IMG/VR virus record: IMGVR_UViG_3300020192_000010
Span: 30,892-94,891 of that record
Source of the DNA: a virus
DNA length: 64,000 bases
Reading direction: 5' to 3' (one strand)
The notes beneath the pieces are model-generated. The model searched no databases and had not been told where the DNA came from. It was given only the letters and a program-made list of their open reading frames with translations. Below are positions 9,256 through 18,449 of the stretch, in pieces; within the stretch, counting starts at the first letter, position 1, and the number at the start of each line of letters is the position of its first letter. Made by a program: the position numbers and the translations under genes.

Positions 9256-11436
9256 TTATTGTCGAGCCGGGGAACCAACGCTATTTTGCTGATGTGACGC
9301 GGATGCGTCTGTTGCCGCTGCAACTGTTTTATGGAATGTGCCGATTTCAGAGGTGGTCTTGCAATGCGGGCAATGATTCTCTAGCTTAATAGTTAGATCG
9401 GTAGAAGTTGCGCTTTGCCCTGCTGTTTGTTTACCTGAAGAAGCCTCTTTCGCTGCATTGCTAAGTGCAGTTGTCGGAACAGAGCTACGAGTTTTTGTTT
9501 GCGCAATATTCTGTTTAACAGCGTCGCGCATAGGTCCTGCTGATGGTGCCTCTTGTCCAGAAAGCTTGAATGCCATGGCCAGGCGAGCTTGTTCTTTAGG
9601 ATTAGCTCCCGATGTCTGTTGAGGCGTAGATGGCATCACTCTTCCGCCATGAGGCGCAGGGACTTCGGGCTTTGTTACCACGTCCTTGCCGAACATGTCT
9701 TTTTCGCCCATATATCCGGTCTTGATTTTACCGAACATACCAGCCAAGTGGAGCAGGACATCGATCGATGCATTTGCCGGGTCTTGATATTTGATATCAC
9801 TAGAATTGGCTGTTTCGGCACGGCCTTCTACAGCATTACGTGCCAGTGCGTCTTCTACTGGTGAACCTGGAGCTGAGCCACCAAGTAATCTAATTATATC
9901 TGCGAGTTTACGATCTTCGTTTGCAGCCATACGCTGCACGTCATTAGCCATCATGCTAACCACGGTCGTCATCCGGCGTTGCACAGAAGCGCCTTTTGTA
10001 GTAACTTTATAGGTAGCGGCTTTGCCTGTAATTGCCTCTTTAGCATCTTTGGTAAGAGAGCCCTTCTTCATTGCCTCAAAAAACTTGGAAGCCTTATCAT
10101 CTGTGTCTTTGTCGTTACCAAGCATACTACCGAACGCGCTGCTTTTTAGATACGAAAGCTGTCTCTGGTATTGGGATGCGGCTTGCGAACTTTCACTGGC
10201 CTGATCAAGCGTTACGACGTTACTTCCAATTTGACGCTGAAGATTCTTCTGCATCATATTCATGACTTCGTCTATCTTACCGTCCTTCACCATCTTATCG
10301 ATCTTGAAAGCTCCCTGTAGACCGCTGCCTACGCCGCTACGTTGAGCCAGAAATGCTTTGGTTCCAACGTCGAGGCCTTTGATCGACTCTGCCATCTTAT
10401 CGAACATTTGTGTGGCCTGTTGTGGACTGAGTCCGACGTCCTGCAAAGCAGGCACGAACTTACTAAATGCTTTAACAGCGCCATCGGTGTTGTTTGTCAA
10501 AAAAGCATACGCAGTAGACAATTTATTGATGCTGTTGGTCGTTACGTCCAACGGAATGTGAAGTCCATCAGATGCAGTTGCTATCGTCGATAGATAGTTA
10601 ATAGCCTCTTGACCCTTCAGGCCAAGATCCGAATAAGCCTTAGTCATCTCTCCTATTACAACTTTTAGATCTTTTCCTGTTGCTGCCGCTACCTGCGTAA
10701 CGGCCACTAACTCGGTGGCATTGCCTGAGCCTGTACCGACAACCGCATCTAGCGCACCTGGAATCTGACCAAGCTCTTTGACAGCCTGGCTCAGTTTACC
10801 AACGCCAATACCGGTAGCTTGCGTCGCGTCCATAATGTTCTTTGTGAACTGGGCCATATTGCCATCGAATTCATCAGACAGCTCACCAGTCTCTTCAAAG
10901 ACCTGCCCCAAATTTCCGGTCACAGCTCCTAGAGATATAAATCCACGCTCCATATCCTGAACGCGCTCGGTCGCGGCGAATACTTCTTTAAAGTTGTTAG
11001 CAACCATACTGGCAGCTTTACCAAGAGGCCCGCCGCTAGTGGCTAGCGATTTGAAAGCCGCTTCTAGCTTGCCTGTAAATTTTCCAAGTTCTCCAAGGCT
11101 ATCTTGAATCGATGCGCTGCCCTGACTAACATCATTTTTGAATGCCAAGAATGAAGCCGAGGCTCCGCCCATTTTGACAGTCAATGCCTCGCCGGTAGCT
11201 ATCATGTTGATGTTTGCTCTAGCAAACAGATTGGTTGTATCGGTCACTCGACCGATCGACGCATTGGTGCCTTCAAGATTTTTTTGTAGCGTAGTAAGTT
11301 TTTCTTCTACGTTACCGGCACCTTCAGCAAATTCTCGAACACCAACAACCCAGTTCCTGATACTCTCAGTCACATCTTTACCACTAGCTAATAGCAGTTT
11401 GATTGGTTCAATATCTAGTGGATCGCCTTCAGCCAT
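9256..11436 (-). CDS. Tail tape measure protein
   Basis: 726 residues, helical, rich in Ala, Gly, Lys and Thr. It lies directly downstream of the frameshifted chaperone genes and upstream of the baseplate genes, the fixed position of the tape measure. Residues 1-330 resemble the TP901-type tape-measure core (KEVFAATERVQDMERGFISL, LGLKGQEAINYLSTIA). At about 1.5 angstrom per residue the predicted tail is only about 110 nm, short for a large phage. The C-terminus has a CPHC motif with a nearby His, a possible zinc site that may mark the tip-proximal end. A GAGGA site precedes the ATG at 11436. No lytic domain was seen. Confidence 0.8.
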   Translation of the reverse strand: MAEGDPLDIEPIKLLLASGKDVTESIRNWVVGVREFAEGAGNVEEKLTTLQKNLEGTNASIGRVTDTTNLFARANINMIATGEALTVKMGGASASFLAFKNDVSQGSASIQDSLGELGKFTGKLEAAFKSLATSGGPLGKAASMVANNFKEVFAATERVQDMERGFISLGAVTGNLGQVFEETGELSDEFDGNMAQFTKNIMDATQATGIGVGKLSQAVKELGQIPGALDAVVGTGSGNATELVAVTQVAAATGKDLKVVIGEMTKAYSDLGLKGQEAINYLSTIATASDGLHIPLDVTTNSINKLSTAYAFLTNNTDGAVKAFSKFVPALQDVGLSPQQATQMFDKMAESIKGLDVGTKAFLAQRSGVGSGLQGAFKIDKMVKDGKIDEVMNMMQKNLQRQIGSNVVTLDQASESSQAASQYQRQLSYLKSSAFGSMLGNDKDTDDKASKFFEAMKKGSLTKDAKEAITGKAATYKVTTKGASVQRRMTTVVSMMANDVQRMAANEDRKLADIIRLLGGSAPGSPVEDALARNAVEGRAETANSSDIKYQDPANASIDVLLHLAGMFGKIKTGYMGEKDMFGKDVVTKPEVPAPHGGRVMPSTPQQTSGANPKEQARLAMAFKLSGQEAPSAGPMRDAVKQNIAQTKTRSSVPTTALSNAAKEASSGKQTAGQSATSTDLTIKLENHCPHCKTTSEIGTFHKTVAAATDASASHQQNSVGSPARQ

Positions 11437-11459
11437 CTGTCCTCACACGCGCCGGGGCG

Positions 11460-12451
11460 CTATACAGTCACGCGTTTACGTCGTCTACGACGAGGAGCAA
11501 GCTCCGCCTTTTCTTTATCTTTACGACGGTTTTCCTCGATGATTTGCTTGGAAAGTTCTTCGAACTCTTCATCATTAGATACGAAAGTATTAGCCTCGGC
11601 CGCAACCAACTTTCGAACCATTTCCGGATTCGTGAATGAACCGATGAGATAGCCTAAATTCTTGGCTTCTTCCGCGCGTTCGCGCTTGTCTTCAATCCAA
11701 TTCTCAAACATTAAAAGTTTTTGGATCGGGTCCAAATTCTCTATCTTTGGATCGTCCCAACCGCAGTTGTAAAGCTGACACAAATGCCAGGTGAACCGGA
11801 TATCCGATTCTTTTACGATTTTTTTACTTCGTCAACTACTTCTTTTACGTCTGCCTCGCTCTTGAGACCGTATTTTTTTACAGCCTCATCATTAAGCGCA
11901 CCAAATTCATCGTAAAGGAAATTAGCTACGTTTTCATCAAGCTCTTCTACATAATTAAGCTTGGCTTCAATGTCGCTTGTACCGAGAACGTAATCTATTT
12001 CAACATTATCAATCTTATAAATTGATCTGGCTAGTTGTTGACGACGCCCTTCGAAAAGTGTTTCGACACGCGATACCTGTGCCGCTGCAAAGATAGATTC
12101 ACGGTTTTCACGAGCCTTTAGCGTACGAATGGAGAACGTCGTTCCTGCAACCAGAACGTCCTTAGTCATACGCCCTAAACCGGCAAGGAACTCAACTCGT
12201 TCTTTTGCCTCAGGCTGAATAGGAACATGCCCGGAGGCTTTCGCCTGTCGGGCAGCTCGCATACGTGCTTCTTGCTGGGCTTGGGTAAGTTGTGGGGGTC
12301 CTGATGGCCGTTGAGGTTGCGGCTCTTCATCATAACCCTCAGACTCGTCGGGAACTTCGAAAGTTCGCATTCCCTGGCCGGAACCTCCGGTCTCGCCTGA
12401 AGTAGCAGTAAATGTTCTTGAACCGATAGGACTCTTAATTCCTGGTGGCAT
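11460..12451 (-). CDS. Tail assembly chaperone G-T fusion made by -1 frameshift
   Basis: Predicted 330-residue product of the G frame (from 12451) joined to the T frame by a -1 slip on A AAA AAA at 11825-11819. In the G frame the sequence runs GTA AAA AAA TCG TAA, stopping at 11813. After a -1 slip it reads on as ATC GTA AAA GAA TCG GAT and continues open for 119 residues to 11460. The T part begins KESDIRFTWHLCQLYNCGWD and is helical with a basic Arg-rich end. Its only independent start would be a TTG at 11783, and residues upstream of that look coding, which favours the frameshift. By analogy with lambda gpG/gpGT, the fusion binds the tape measure during tail assembly. Confidence 0.75.
11813..12451 (-). 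CDS. Tail assembly chaperone, G-type (unshifted form)
   Basis: 212 residues. The N-terminal 75 residues are Pro/Gln-rich and probably disordered. The rest is a folded alpha/beta region (about 85-205) with a GLGRMTKDVLVAGTTFSIRT segment and an acidic C-terminus ending KKS. It sits between the tail tube and the tape measure, the conserved place for the gpG-like chaperone. The N-terminal extension is longer than usual for the family. The stop codon is six bases past the slippery heptamer, so this is the major unshifted product. AAGGA precedes the ATG. Confidence 0.75.
   Translation of the reverse strand: MPPGIKSPIGSRTFTATSGETGGSGQGMRTFEVPDESEGYDEEPQPQRPSGPPQLTQAQQEARMRAARQAKASGHVPIQPEAKERVEFLAGLGRMTKDVLVAGTTFSIRTLKARENRESIFAAAQVSRVETLFEGRRQQLARSIYKIDNVEIDYVLGTSDIEAKLNYVEELDENVANFLYDEFGALNDEAVKKYGLKSEADVKEVVDEVKKS
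11819..11825 (-). promoter_or_regulatory. -1 ribosomal frameshift slippery heptamer A AAA AAA
   Basis: Seven consecutive A residues on the coding (minus) strand, in frame as A AAA AAA immediately before TCG TAA. Both tRNAs can re-pair after a -1 slip. The -1 frame is open from here to 11460 and gives plausible coding sequence at once. Position (end of the G-type chaperone, just before the tape measure) is the classic one. No strong downstream pseudoknot was worked out. Confidence 0.75.
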
Positions 12452-12517
12452 ATATTCCTTAATGTATAGAAACGACTATAACTAAGGAGTATATATCAGC
12501 TTAGCTGATAGAGTCTA
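12452..12517 (-). other. Short intergenic spacer with small hairpin
   Basis: The spacer between tube and chaperone genes holds an imperfect palindrome (CTGATAG, 3-base loop, CTATCAG on the plus strand, about 12505-12521) overlapping the tube stop codon. It also holds one copy of the octamer TGATATAT on the minus strand (12491-12498). No U-tract follows the hairpin, so it is not a convincing terminator. Confidence 0.35.
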
Positions 12518-13177
12518 TCAGAATGGTTTTGCGCCGCCTGTAAAGGCGTTGATAAGTCCTGGTGCATCAAGGGAACCACGACGTCCACCGCGATCTGCTT
12601 CAAGTTCGATTGCATCCTGGAACCCTGCGATACCGCGAGTGCCACCACGAGCAATGTTCTTGTTACCACCAGCAAAGAAGCTGGCAATCGTTTCTGCTTG
12701 AAACGTCATCTGATCCTGAACGACGAACTCGCTTGCTTGATATGTATAGTTAATATTTCCAATCCATACATTTCGAAGAACAGTTACGATAGTCGCCGGG
12801 TCATTTGAAGGATCGGCAGATAGTGATGGTGCATTCTGTACGTCGATGATTTCGATGTCGAACGGATAGCGTTGGGCATGAACGTGAGTGAACCCACGGC
12901 TAAATGCTTCTGCCATGCGAAGTCGATCGAACCTGACTCGTGTACAGGTTCCGGTAATGTTCGTTGAGCTCTTCGGGACGGAGTCTATATGACCGTCAGT
13001 TCCGACTTCATCGACCATGTGGATGCCGCGCTCTTCAGTGATCTGAATAGACTGAATTGCACCGATCGTTTCGGTACCAACTTTGATAATAATGTTAGTT
13101 GATAGCGACGTCTTGGTAATATTTTTACCATTTCCGTCGTATAACTGAGACCCTGTTTGTGGATATTTGCCAGCCAT
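12518..13177 (-). CDS. Tail tube protein
   Basis: 219 residues, lying right after the sheath gene as tube genes do. The N-terminal half has the beta-rich pattern of contractile-tail tube proteins: IIIKVGTETIGAIQSIQITEE, then ITGTCTRVRFDRLRMAEAF. A long Gly/Arg-rich C-terminal tail (from about residue 170) is unusual and may line the tube or contact the next ring. It forms the hexameric inner tube through which DNA passes. GGGAG lies eight bases before the ATG. The call relies on gene order plus fold pattern. Confidence 0.8.
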   Translation of the reverse strand: MAGKYPQTGSQLYDGNGKNITKTSLSTNIIIKVGTETIGAIQSIQITEERGIHMVDEVGTDGHIDSVPKSSTNITGTCTRVRFDRLRMAEAFSRGFTHVHAQRYPFDIEIIDVQNAPSLSADPSNDPATIVTVLRNVWIGNINYTYQASEFVVQDQMTFQAETIASFFAGGNKNIARGGTRGIAGFQDAIELEADRGGRRGSLDAPGLINAFTGGAKPF

Positions 13178-13196
13178 AGAATAACTCCCTCAAAAA

Positions 13197-15938
13197 TTAG
13201 ATTAGACCAACGTTTACTTTGATGTAGATCCAATTTACTGGATATGTTGGTTGGACCTTGACCTTGACGTTCCACTGACGCGGATCGACAGAGTCACGCG
13301 CGACCGAGAGGCTATCGTATGCGGTGATAAGTCCCTGGCTGATGAACGATTCCAAGAGGCCTACTGCTCTCGACGTTAGCGAGGAAAGCAATGTTGCATC
13401 TTCTGGGAGTCCGATGAATCCTGCGAAGCCTTGACGAAGTGACTTAGCGATTCTGTCGCGGATGAAGATGATCGAGATCTCTTCTTCCTCTGGGAAACCG
13501 CTTTGAGTTGTGGTCTTTCCTTGGATAACGATACCGCCACCAGATACTGGTTGTACAACCGTGATACCTGCTGCGATCAATCTCTCAATAACAGTAGGCG
13601 AGAAACGCTTGGTGTTAAGGATAGTGAATCCAGAAAGAACCTTATTCGTCAGTGGGACAGCGATGTTAGGAATGCCGCTGAGGTACCCTGCACCTGCTGC
13701 TGCCATATAGAATCCGTCAAGAGCAACGTTTGCTCCGCCAGCCGATACGACAATCTCATCTGGATAGAAGTATACACAGCGGAACGTAGTTCCGAACGCA
13801 TCTACAACAGAGTAGTTAGCAAGGTCTTCGGTGTTGCCAGATAGAACTTCCGCTACGCTGTCACCCTGAATGCCCTCGAACAATCCGATGTCTTCAACTG
13901 CCGCTGTCTTATTACCGAGAACGAACTCAGGAAGAAGTCCAGCGATTGCTCCAGTAAACAATACACGCTCGCGTCTGTTACGGATATTGCTCATCGTACG
14001 GCAGTGAGACAGCGTGTTCTGGAAGATTGCGCTGATCGTCTGCTTTGGAAGAGGAACTACGATGTCGACATCGACAGTTTCGAGAGCTGCAAGAGCCTCT
14101 AGCCAACCAACGTCATAGAAGTCTGCATCTCGTGCGTCTACGAAGGACACACGAAGAGAGTTTAGGTCAGGAACGACCGCCTGGTTAACTACAACGAACG
14201 AACCGACCTCATCTGGGTCGACGACCTGGAAATCAAGTACGGTCTCGTCTACGAAGTATTTTTTCAAAACTGCCTGCGTATTACTTACACCGGCTGAGAT
14301 AAGGAATGTTCCATCGTTAACTGCATTAACAGCAGTCGTGATCGAGACATAACGATTGGAGAGCACACCGTACGTGCTGAAGTTAGCAGATGCGCTGGTC
14401 AGCGTACACTTCGTACCATCAATACCGTCAGGAGCAATAATTCCGTCAGCAGCTGTAAAAACAAGGTTATCTGTTCCGATGTCGCGGACTTCAAACGTTA
14501 CGCCAGTTTCAGACGTAAACAGAGGGAAGCTAACGGTAAGTGCTCCGTTGACTGCGGCAGTAATATCGAAAGTTCCGATATTAACAGCGTTGGTCGCGTC
14601 AAACAGCTTAAGCTCTTTACCAATGTCATTCGCGGTAAACGTGAATGAAGAACTGCTGAAGGTACCGACACCTGGGATTGCAAGACCTGCATCCATCGCA
14701 CCATTAGAGCCAGACTTCGTTACCTGCGCGCGCTGCATTACAGTATAGAAATAGCTGTATGTAGAGACGGAGAAGATAAATGTCGACAATGTTGGTGTAG
14801 TGCTGGTATCCGTGATGGTATTGAATGCGTGCTTGTTAGGAATAATTTGCGTTTCGATTCCAGTCGTTGGGCTGGTTACGAAGAAATTAATAGAAGAATC
14901 TGCGTCTGGAGATACTCCGACCGGAAGAGGGAAGATGTAATCTTCAACGTCGTCAGACGTTGCCTTTACCTCATTATCCAAATCGTAAGATGTACGACGA
15001 GGAAGTGCTGGTTTCGTTTGAAGGCAAACGATTCCTGGTGGTTGGTTGGAGAAAGCAAGCTGTCCGCCCAACGAAAGGTTGTTATCAGTACTTGGAGATC
15101 CGAAACGAATCGCAACGTCTTCCATGTTATCGAAGAAACCAGGATCGTTAAGATCCAGAGTGCCAATGTACGTTGCGGTTAACGTATCATTCTTTAGAAG
15201 AACTCCGCTTCGTACTTTTACAGTAAAGGAATCACCTTCACGAAGAGTCGTTGCTCCCATAAGAGGGTTTTGCAGAATGCTAAAGGAGATGACGCCGTTG
15301 GTCACGATCTCGTCGTCAGAAAGCCAAACTACCGGATTACCATAACCATCGAGTGGTGTACCCGATACAGAGCCGAAGCTAAGAAACTTCGCTGTATTTA
15401 CGATTGGGACACCATAACCGTCACGCTGCACTGACGAACACTTGATCGTCCACGTTTCTGACGGAGCATTAACATCGTCGATGGTAAGGTTTTCAATTGT
15501 ACCGGAACCGTAGTTAGTCGTTGAAGCCGAATAGAACTTACCACCTTGATCAACAAGGTAAGCCGTTTGAAGTTCTATTTCGCCAGTACTGACATCGATA
15601 CGGTAATCATACGCGTTATCGAATGTATTGGAATCGATTGCCTCTTCCAATCCAACCAATGGAATGCCGTTACGGTAAACCGTGGTACGATTAGCTATGA
15701 GGGAAGTTATTCCCAAAAGGAAATGTCGACCATCTGCGCCACTGGCAGAGGTATACCCGGCATTGAGTCCGTCAAGGCCACCACCAAGGGCGCCTGAGAC
15801 AAGTACCTCGCTACGAGTTCCCTCGCCCATGATTACAGCCAAACGGGTGCCGCCTGGGATCGAAACTCCAGTAGTTAAGGTCTCTACGTCTGTGTATGCA
15901 CCGGGCGCAGCCCCTGAAGCCCCTTTTATATTAGCCAT
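13197..15938 (-). CDS. Tail sheath protein
   Basis: 913 residues, longer than T4 gp18 (659). The N-terminal part (IKGASGAAPGAYTDVETLTT) and the C-terminal core (FIRDRIAKSLRQGFAGFIGL, then RQWNVKVKVQPTYPVNWIYI) match the conserved sheath handshake region. Several strand-rich domains between residues 80 and 600 contain repeated acidic loops such as NDGTFLIS and NIGTFDIT; these are probably surface insertions. It polymerises around the tube and contracts at infection. The tube gene follows after 19 bases. GAGG precedes the ATG at 15938. Confidence 0.85.
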   Translation of the reverse strand: MANIKGASGAAPGAYTDVETLTTGVSIPGGTRLAVIMGEGTRSEVLVSGALGGGLDGLNAGYTSASGADGRHFLLGITSLIANRTTVYRNGIPLVGLEEAIDSNTFDNAYDYRIDVSTGEIELQTAYLVDQGGKFYSASTTNYGSGTIENLTIDDVNAPSETWTIKCSSVQRDGYGVPIVNTAKFLSFGSVSGTPLDGYGNPVVWLSDDEIVTNGVISFSILQNPLMGATTLREGDSFTVKVRSGVLLKNDTLTATYIGTLDLNDPGFFDNMEDVAIRFGSPSTDNNLSLGGQLAFSNQPPGIVCLQTKPALPRRTSYDLDNEVKATSDDVEDYIFPLPVGVSPDADSSINFFVTSPTTGIETQIIPNKHAFNTITDTSTTPTLSTFIFSVSTYSYFYTVMQRAQVTKSGSNGAMDAGLAIPGVGTFSSSSFTFTANDIGKELKLFDATNAVNIGTFDITAAVNGALTVSFPLFTSETGVTFEVRDIGTDNLVFTAADGIIAPDGIDGTKCTLTSASANFSTYGVLSNRYVSITTAVNAVNDGTFLISAGVSNTQAVLKKYFVDETVLDFQVVDPDEVGSFVVVNQAVVPDLNSLRVSFVDARDADFYDVGWLEALAALETVDVDIVVPLPKQTISAIFQNTLSHCRTMSNIRNRRERVLFTGAIAGLLPEFVLGNKTAAVEDIGLFEGIQGDSVAEVLSGNTEDLANYSVVDAFGTTFRCVYFYPDEIVVSAGGANVALDGFYMAAAGAGYLSGIPNIAVPLTNKVLSGFTILNTKRFSPTVIERLIAAGITVVQPVSGGGIVIQGKTTTQSGFPEEEEISIIFIRDRIAKSLRQGFAGFIGLPEDATLLSSLTSRAVGLLESFISQGLITAYDSLSVARDSVDPRQWNVKVKVQPTYPVNWIYIKVNVGLI

Positions 15939-15978
15939 ATTATTTTCCTCAGTTAGTCAAAAGAATATCTTATTATTA

Positions 15979-16620
15979 CTATTTGTGACGAATTCGAGTT
16001 GCTCCATCACTACAATTTTGTTTAGCCTGCAATGGCCTAAGGTTACTTAGCGCCCATAATTTTATGAAATTTTCGTCTGTCATAGACTTGAAAGGTAAAC
16101 AACTTTGCGGAATAATATGATCGATATGCCAAGTCGTAGTGTTATTAGATGCCAATCCCCAGTTTTGCCAATTCATCCATGGCTCAAACTCGCTTTCTAA
16201 GTGACATTTCAATTCCTCTATAGAGTATGGTAAATATTGCGTAATAGAGGAACCATTCTTGCTTGAATTGAATCTCTTAAGAGTGTTTCTAATCAAACAA
16301 GATATATTTTTTCGGAGGCGAAATGTTGCATCATTAGCGCGGCGCAATTTTTGATTATAATTTCTTTTCAACTTTACGTCTTGGCGGCGACTATATTCTT
16401 TAGAATTCTCTCTTTTACTAGCAAGTAATTTCTCTCTATGTTGCGCGCGATAACTAGCTACCCTGACTTTTGAGGCCTCTTTGTTTTTAAGATAGCTAAT
16501 ATGTTTTAGTTTTTTAACACAATCTAGGCATGTTGCTCTAAAACGCTTCGTATCTGATCTAGCTTCAAAATTCACCGAAGTTAGCTCTTTCCATAATTTG
16601 CAATTAATACAAGCCTTCAT
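15979..16620 (-). CDS. HNH homing endonuclease (free-standing)
   Basis: 213 residues. N-terminal C4-x2-C7 and C31-x2-C34 form a zinc ribbon. A Lys/Arg-rich helical linker (40-120) is probably DNA-binding. The C-terminal HNH segment has W-H165-I-D-H168-I-I-P, then LSNLRPL with Asn193, and a final Asn near 202. This is the layout of phage HNH homing enzymes. It overlaps the probable tail terminator gene by four bases (ATGA) and sits 40 bases before the sheath, so it looks like a mobile insertion that kept the operon intact. It is somewhat more A-rich than its neighbours. Confidence 0.85.
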   Translation of the reverse strand: MKACINCKLWKELTSVNFEARSDTKRFRATCLDCVKKLKHISYLKNKEASKVRVASYRAQHREKLLASKRENSKEYSRRQDVKLKRNYNQKLRRANDATFRLRKNISCLIRNTLKRFNSSKNGSSITQYLPYSIEELKCHLESEFEPWMNWQNWGLASNNTTTWHIDHIIPQSCLPFKSMTDENFIKLWALSNLRPLQAKQNCSDGATRIRHK

Positions 16621-17399
16621 AATTCTGCTAAAACTTCTATTAGAGTTTGCTCATTATTTATTTGCAAATTAGCCGCGTCTGGGCCACTAACGTCGCCAAA
16701 ATCCATTACTAAACTAATGATTTCAACTATGTTATTAATTGGTACGTGCCTTCGCCATTCAGAACGAAATTGTAGAGTAATTGATTGTTTGTAAAGCTTA
16801 TCGTTACGATCGTCGGTCTCGCTTACTCCGCTTGCCTGAACACCTTTGATAAAAAACCCTGCTTTTTCTAAATTGTTGTGTTGAATGTCAGCAAAAAGTA
16901 TCGCTACTTCTTGTGCTAGATTATCCCGTGCTGGAAGGCTTCTTGTGAAAATTTCTATTGAAATACTTCCTTCCCATGCTCCTGCAAATATAAAATGAGC
17001 CGGTACCGGGAACTTTGTTATGTTGCCGTACCCATCTTGGTATACCTGATAGTCCCATTGAACAGTGCCGCGTTCTCTATTAAATGAGATCGGAACGTAG
17101 TTGGCTCCACCATGCTTGACTATGATTGCTGGATAAAACACAACATCCTGGCGATATGTTTCACCAATAAATAACCTGGTAGTTTGATTGTCTTTCAAAC
17201 CGGCCTCTTGAACCAAATCGGTATGGTCTGTAGTCTTTGGATATCCCCACTCATCAGCTACGTAGTGATAATAGGTATCTTGACTAAAATGATCTCGTAA
17301 TGTTGCAATGACAATTTCTTTAGGAAAAATGATCATGCTATTCTGCGCAACATGATGCAGAATCGGCAGATCAGACCTAAAGAAGTTGTTAGTAGACAT
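16617..17399 (-). CDS. Probable tail terminator/completion protein
   Basis: 260 residues. The central segment (SISIEIFTRSLPARDNLAQE, AILFADIQHNNLEKAG, then LYKQSITLQFRSEWRRHVPI) has the alternating strand-helix pattern of tail terminator or neck proteins that cap the sheath and tube. It lies just upstream of the sheath (only an HNH gene intervenes), where T4 gp15-like or gp3-like functions are often encoded. The N-terminus contains many aromatic residues. I cannot assign it to a named family with certainty; a sheath stabiliser is the main alternative. Confidence 0.55.
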   Translation of the reverse strand: MSTNNFFRSDLPILHHVAQNSMIIFPKEIVIATLRDHFSQDTYYHYVADEWGYPKTTDHTDLVQEAGLKDNQTTRLFIGETYRQDVVFYPAIIVKHGGANYVPISFNRERGTVQWDYQVYQDGYGNITKFPVPAHFIFAGAWEGSISIEIFTRSLPARDNLAQEVAILFADIQHNNLEKAGFFIKGVQASGVSETDDRNDKLYKQSITLQFRSEWRRHVPINNIVEIISLVMDFGDVSGPDAANLQINNEQTLIEVLAEL

Positions 17400-17423
17400 T
17401 ATAGATATAGCAAAAAACTACCA

Positions 17424-18446
17424 TCAAACAGTATACTTTACAACCATTGGGGATATTTCAAATTCACCAGAGCCGGAAGCAAGTAGTGCATTGATATGAA
17501 ATTTAACAATGACTGTATTATCTTGGCCAACAACATAGTTGTCGTTACTCGAAACGTCCAACGTAACGTATTGTGTACCGGCACTTATGACGCTGAGTGT
17601 AGTGTCAAGATCAAACGAATATGATGCTGATTGAGAATCAGTAAACGTATTAGCTCTAAGTTTTGGATCCAATATAGATCCTGTACCGGCAGAATAATTA
17701 GCGCTCACAATTGGCTGTGATTTTGCAATAATCTCTACTAGATTGCTGCCAGCATTAGTGGTAATGGTAGCGGTCCCGGCAAACCAAACTCCAGCTTTAA
17801 TAGACATTATTTGAGCGCCTCTTGGCAGATGCTTATCCATGGCTGCATAAAAAGAAAAATCACGCCCGCCAGTGCTTCCGATTATAAATGAAGTATTGGC
17901 GTAATAAGAATAAACCGCTTTATTTGTTATTTCATGAATAGCATTATAGTAGGCTATACTGTTAACTGTCGCAAAGTTGCTTGCAGGATGATCAACTCCC
18001 ATCGGCACAACAGCATATTTGATGTGGTTCTTATTTTTATCGATAACGTCACCGGCAGTTATGCCTGAGATGGTCGTTTCTGATGTTCCATTAACAGTGG
18101 TACTATCAAAATTATTGTTATTTATTTGATGGCCAGAAGAACTAGAAATAGCTATGTATGCAGTAATTGAAACGGCGGCGCGCGCAAAAATATTGTTTGT
18201 AATGATACAACTGTTACCCTCTAAACTAATAAACGTGGCTGAAGCTGCTGGGGCAGTGAAAAAATTACCATTTACAACGCAGTCATCTGTTAAATCTAGA
18301 TACGACGACGATGTGGCTGATAGGTTATTATTTACGATGGAGGACTTGGCCGCAGAATCGATAAGTGCGTCGTACGCATAAACTCCTGAATCATAAATTC
18401 CATTATCTATGGAGTTTCCCTCAATTATAACATTTGAACTTGTCAT
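17424..18446 (-). CDS. Beta-helix appendage protein, copy 3
   Basis: 340 residues. Residues 1-150 have the short Asn-rich turns of a right-handed beta-helix (NVIIEGNSIDNG, IVNNNLSA, IITNNIFA, INNNNFDSTT). The rest is a beta-rich C-terminal domain ending in VVKYTV. It is clearly paralogous to the next gene upstream (shared IEGN, NNN and FDSTT-NGT-ET blocks). It is in the same reading frame as that gene, separated by TGA TTC then ATG, with a weak GGGTGA site. Probably a receptor-binding or depolymerase-type appendage subunit; no catalytic residues could be identified. Confidence 0.7.
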   Translation of the reverse strand: MTSSNVIIEGNSIDNGIYDSGVYAYDALIDSAAKSSIVNNNLSATSSSYLDLTDDCVVNGNFFTAPAASATFISLEGNSCIITNNIFARAAVSITAYIAISSSSGHQINNNNFDSTTVNGTSETTISGITAGDVIDKNKNHIKYAVVPMGVDHPASNFATVNSIAYYNAIHEITNKAVYSYYANTSFIIGSTGGRDFSFYAAMDKHLPRGAQIMSIKAGVWFAGTATITTNAGSNLVEIIAKSQPIVSANYSAGTGSILDPKLRANTFTDSQSASYSFDLDTTLSVISAGTQYVTLDVSSNDNYVVGQDNTVIVKFHINALLASGSGEFEISPMVVKYTV

Positions 18447-18449
18447 GAA

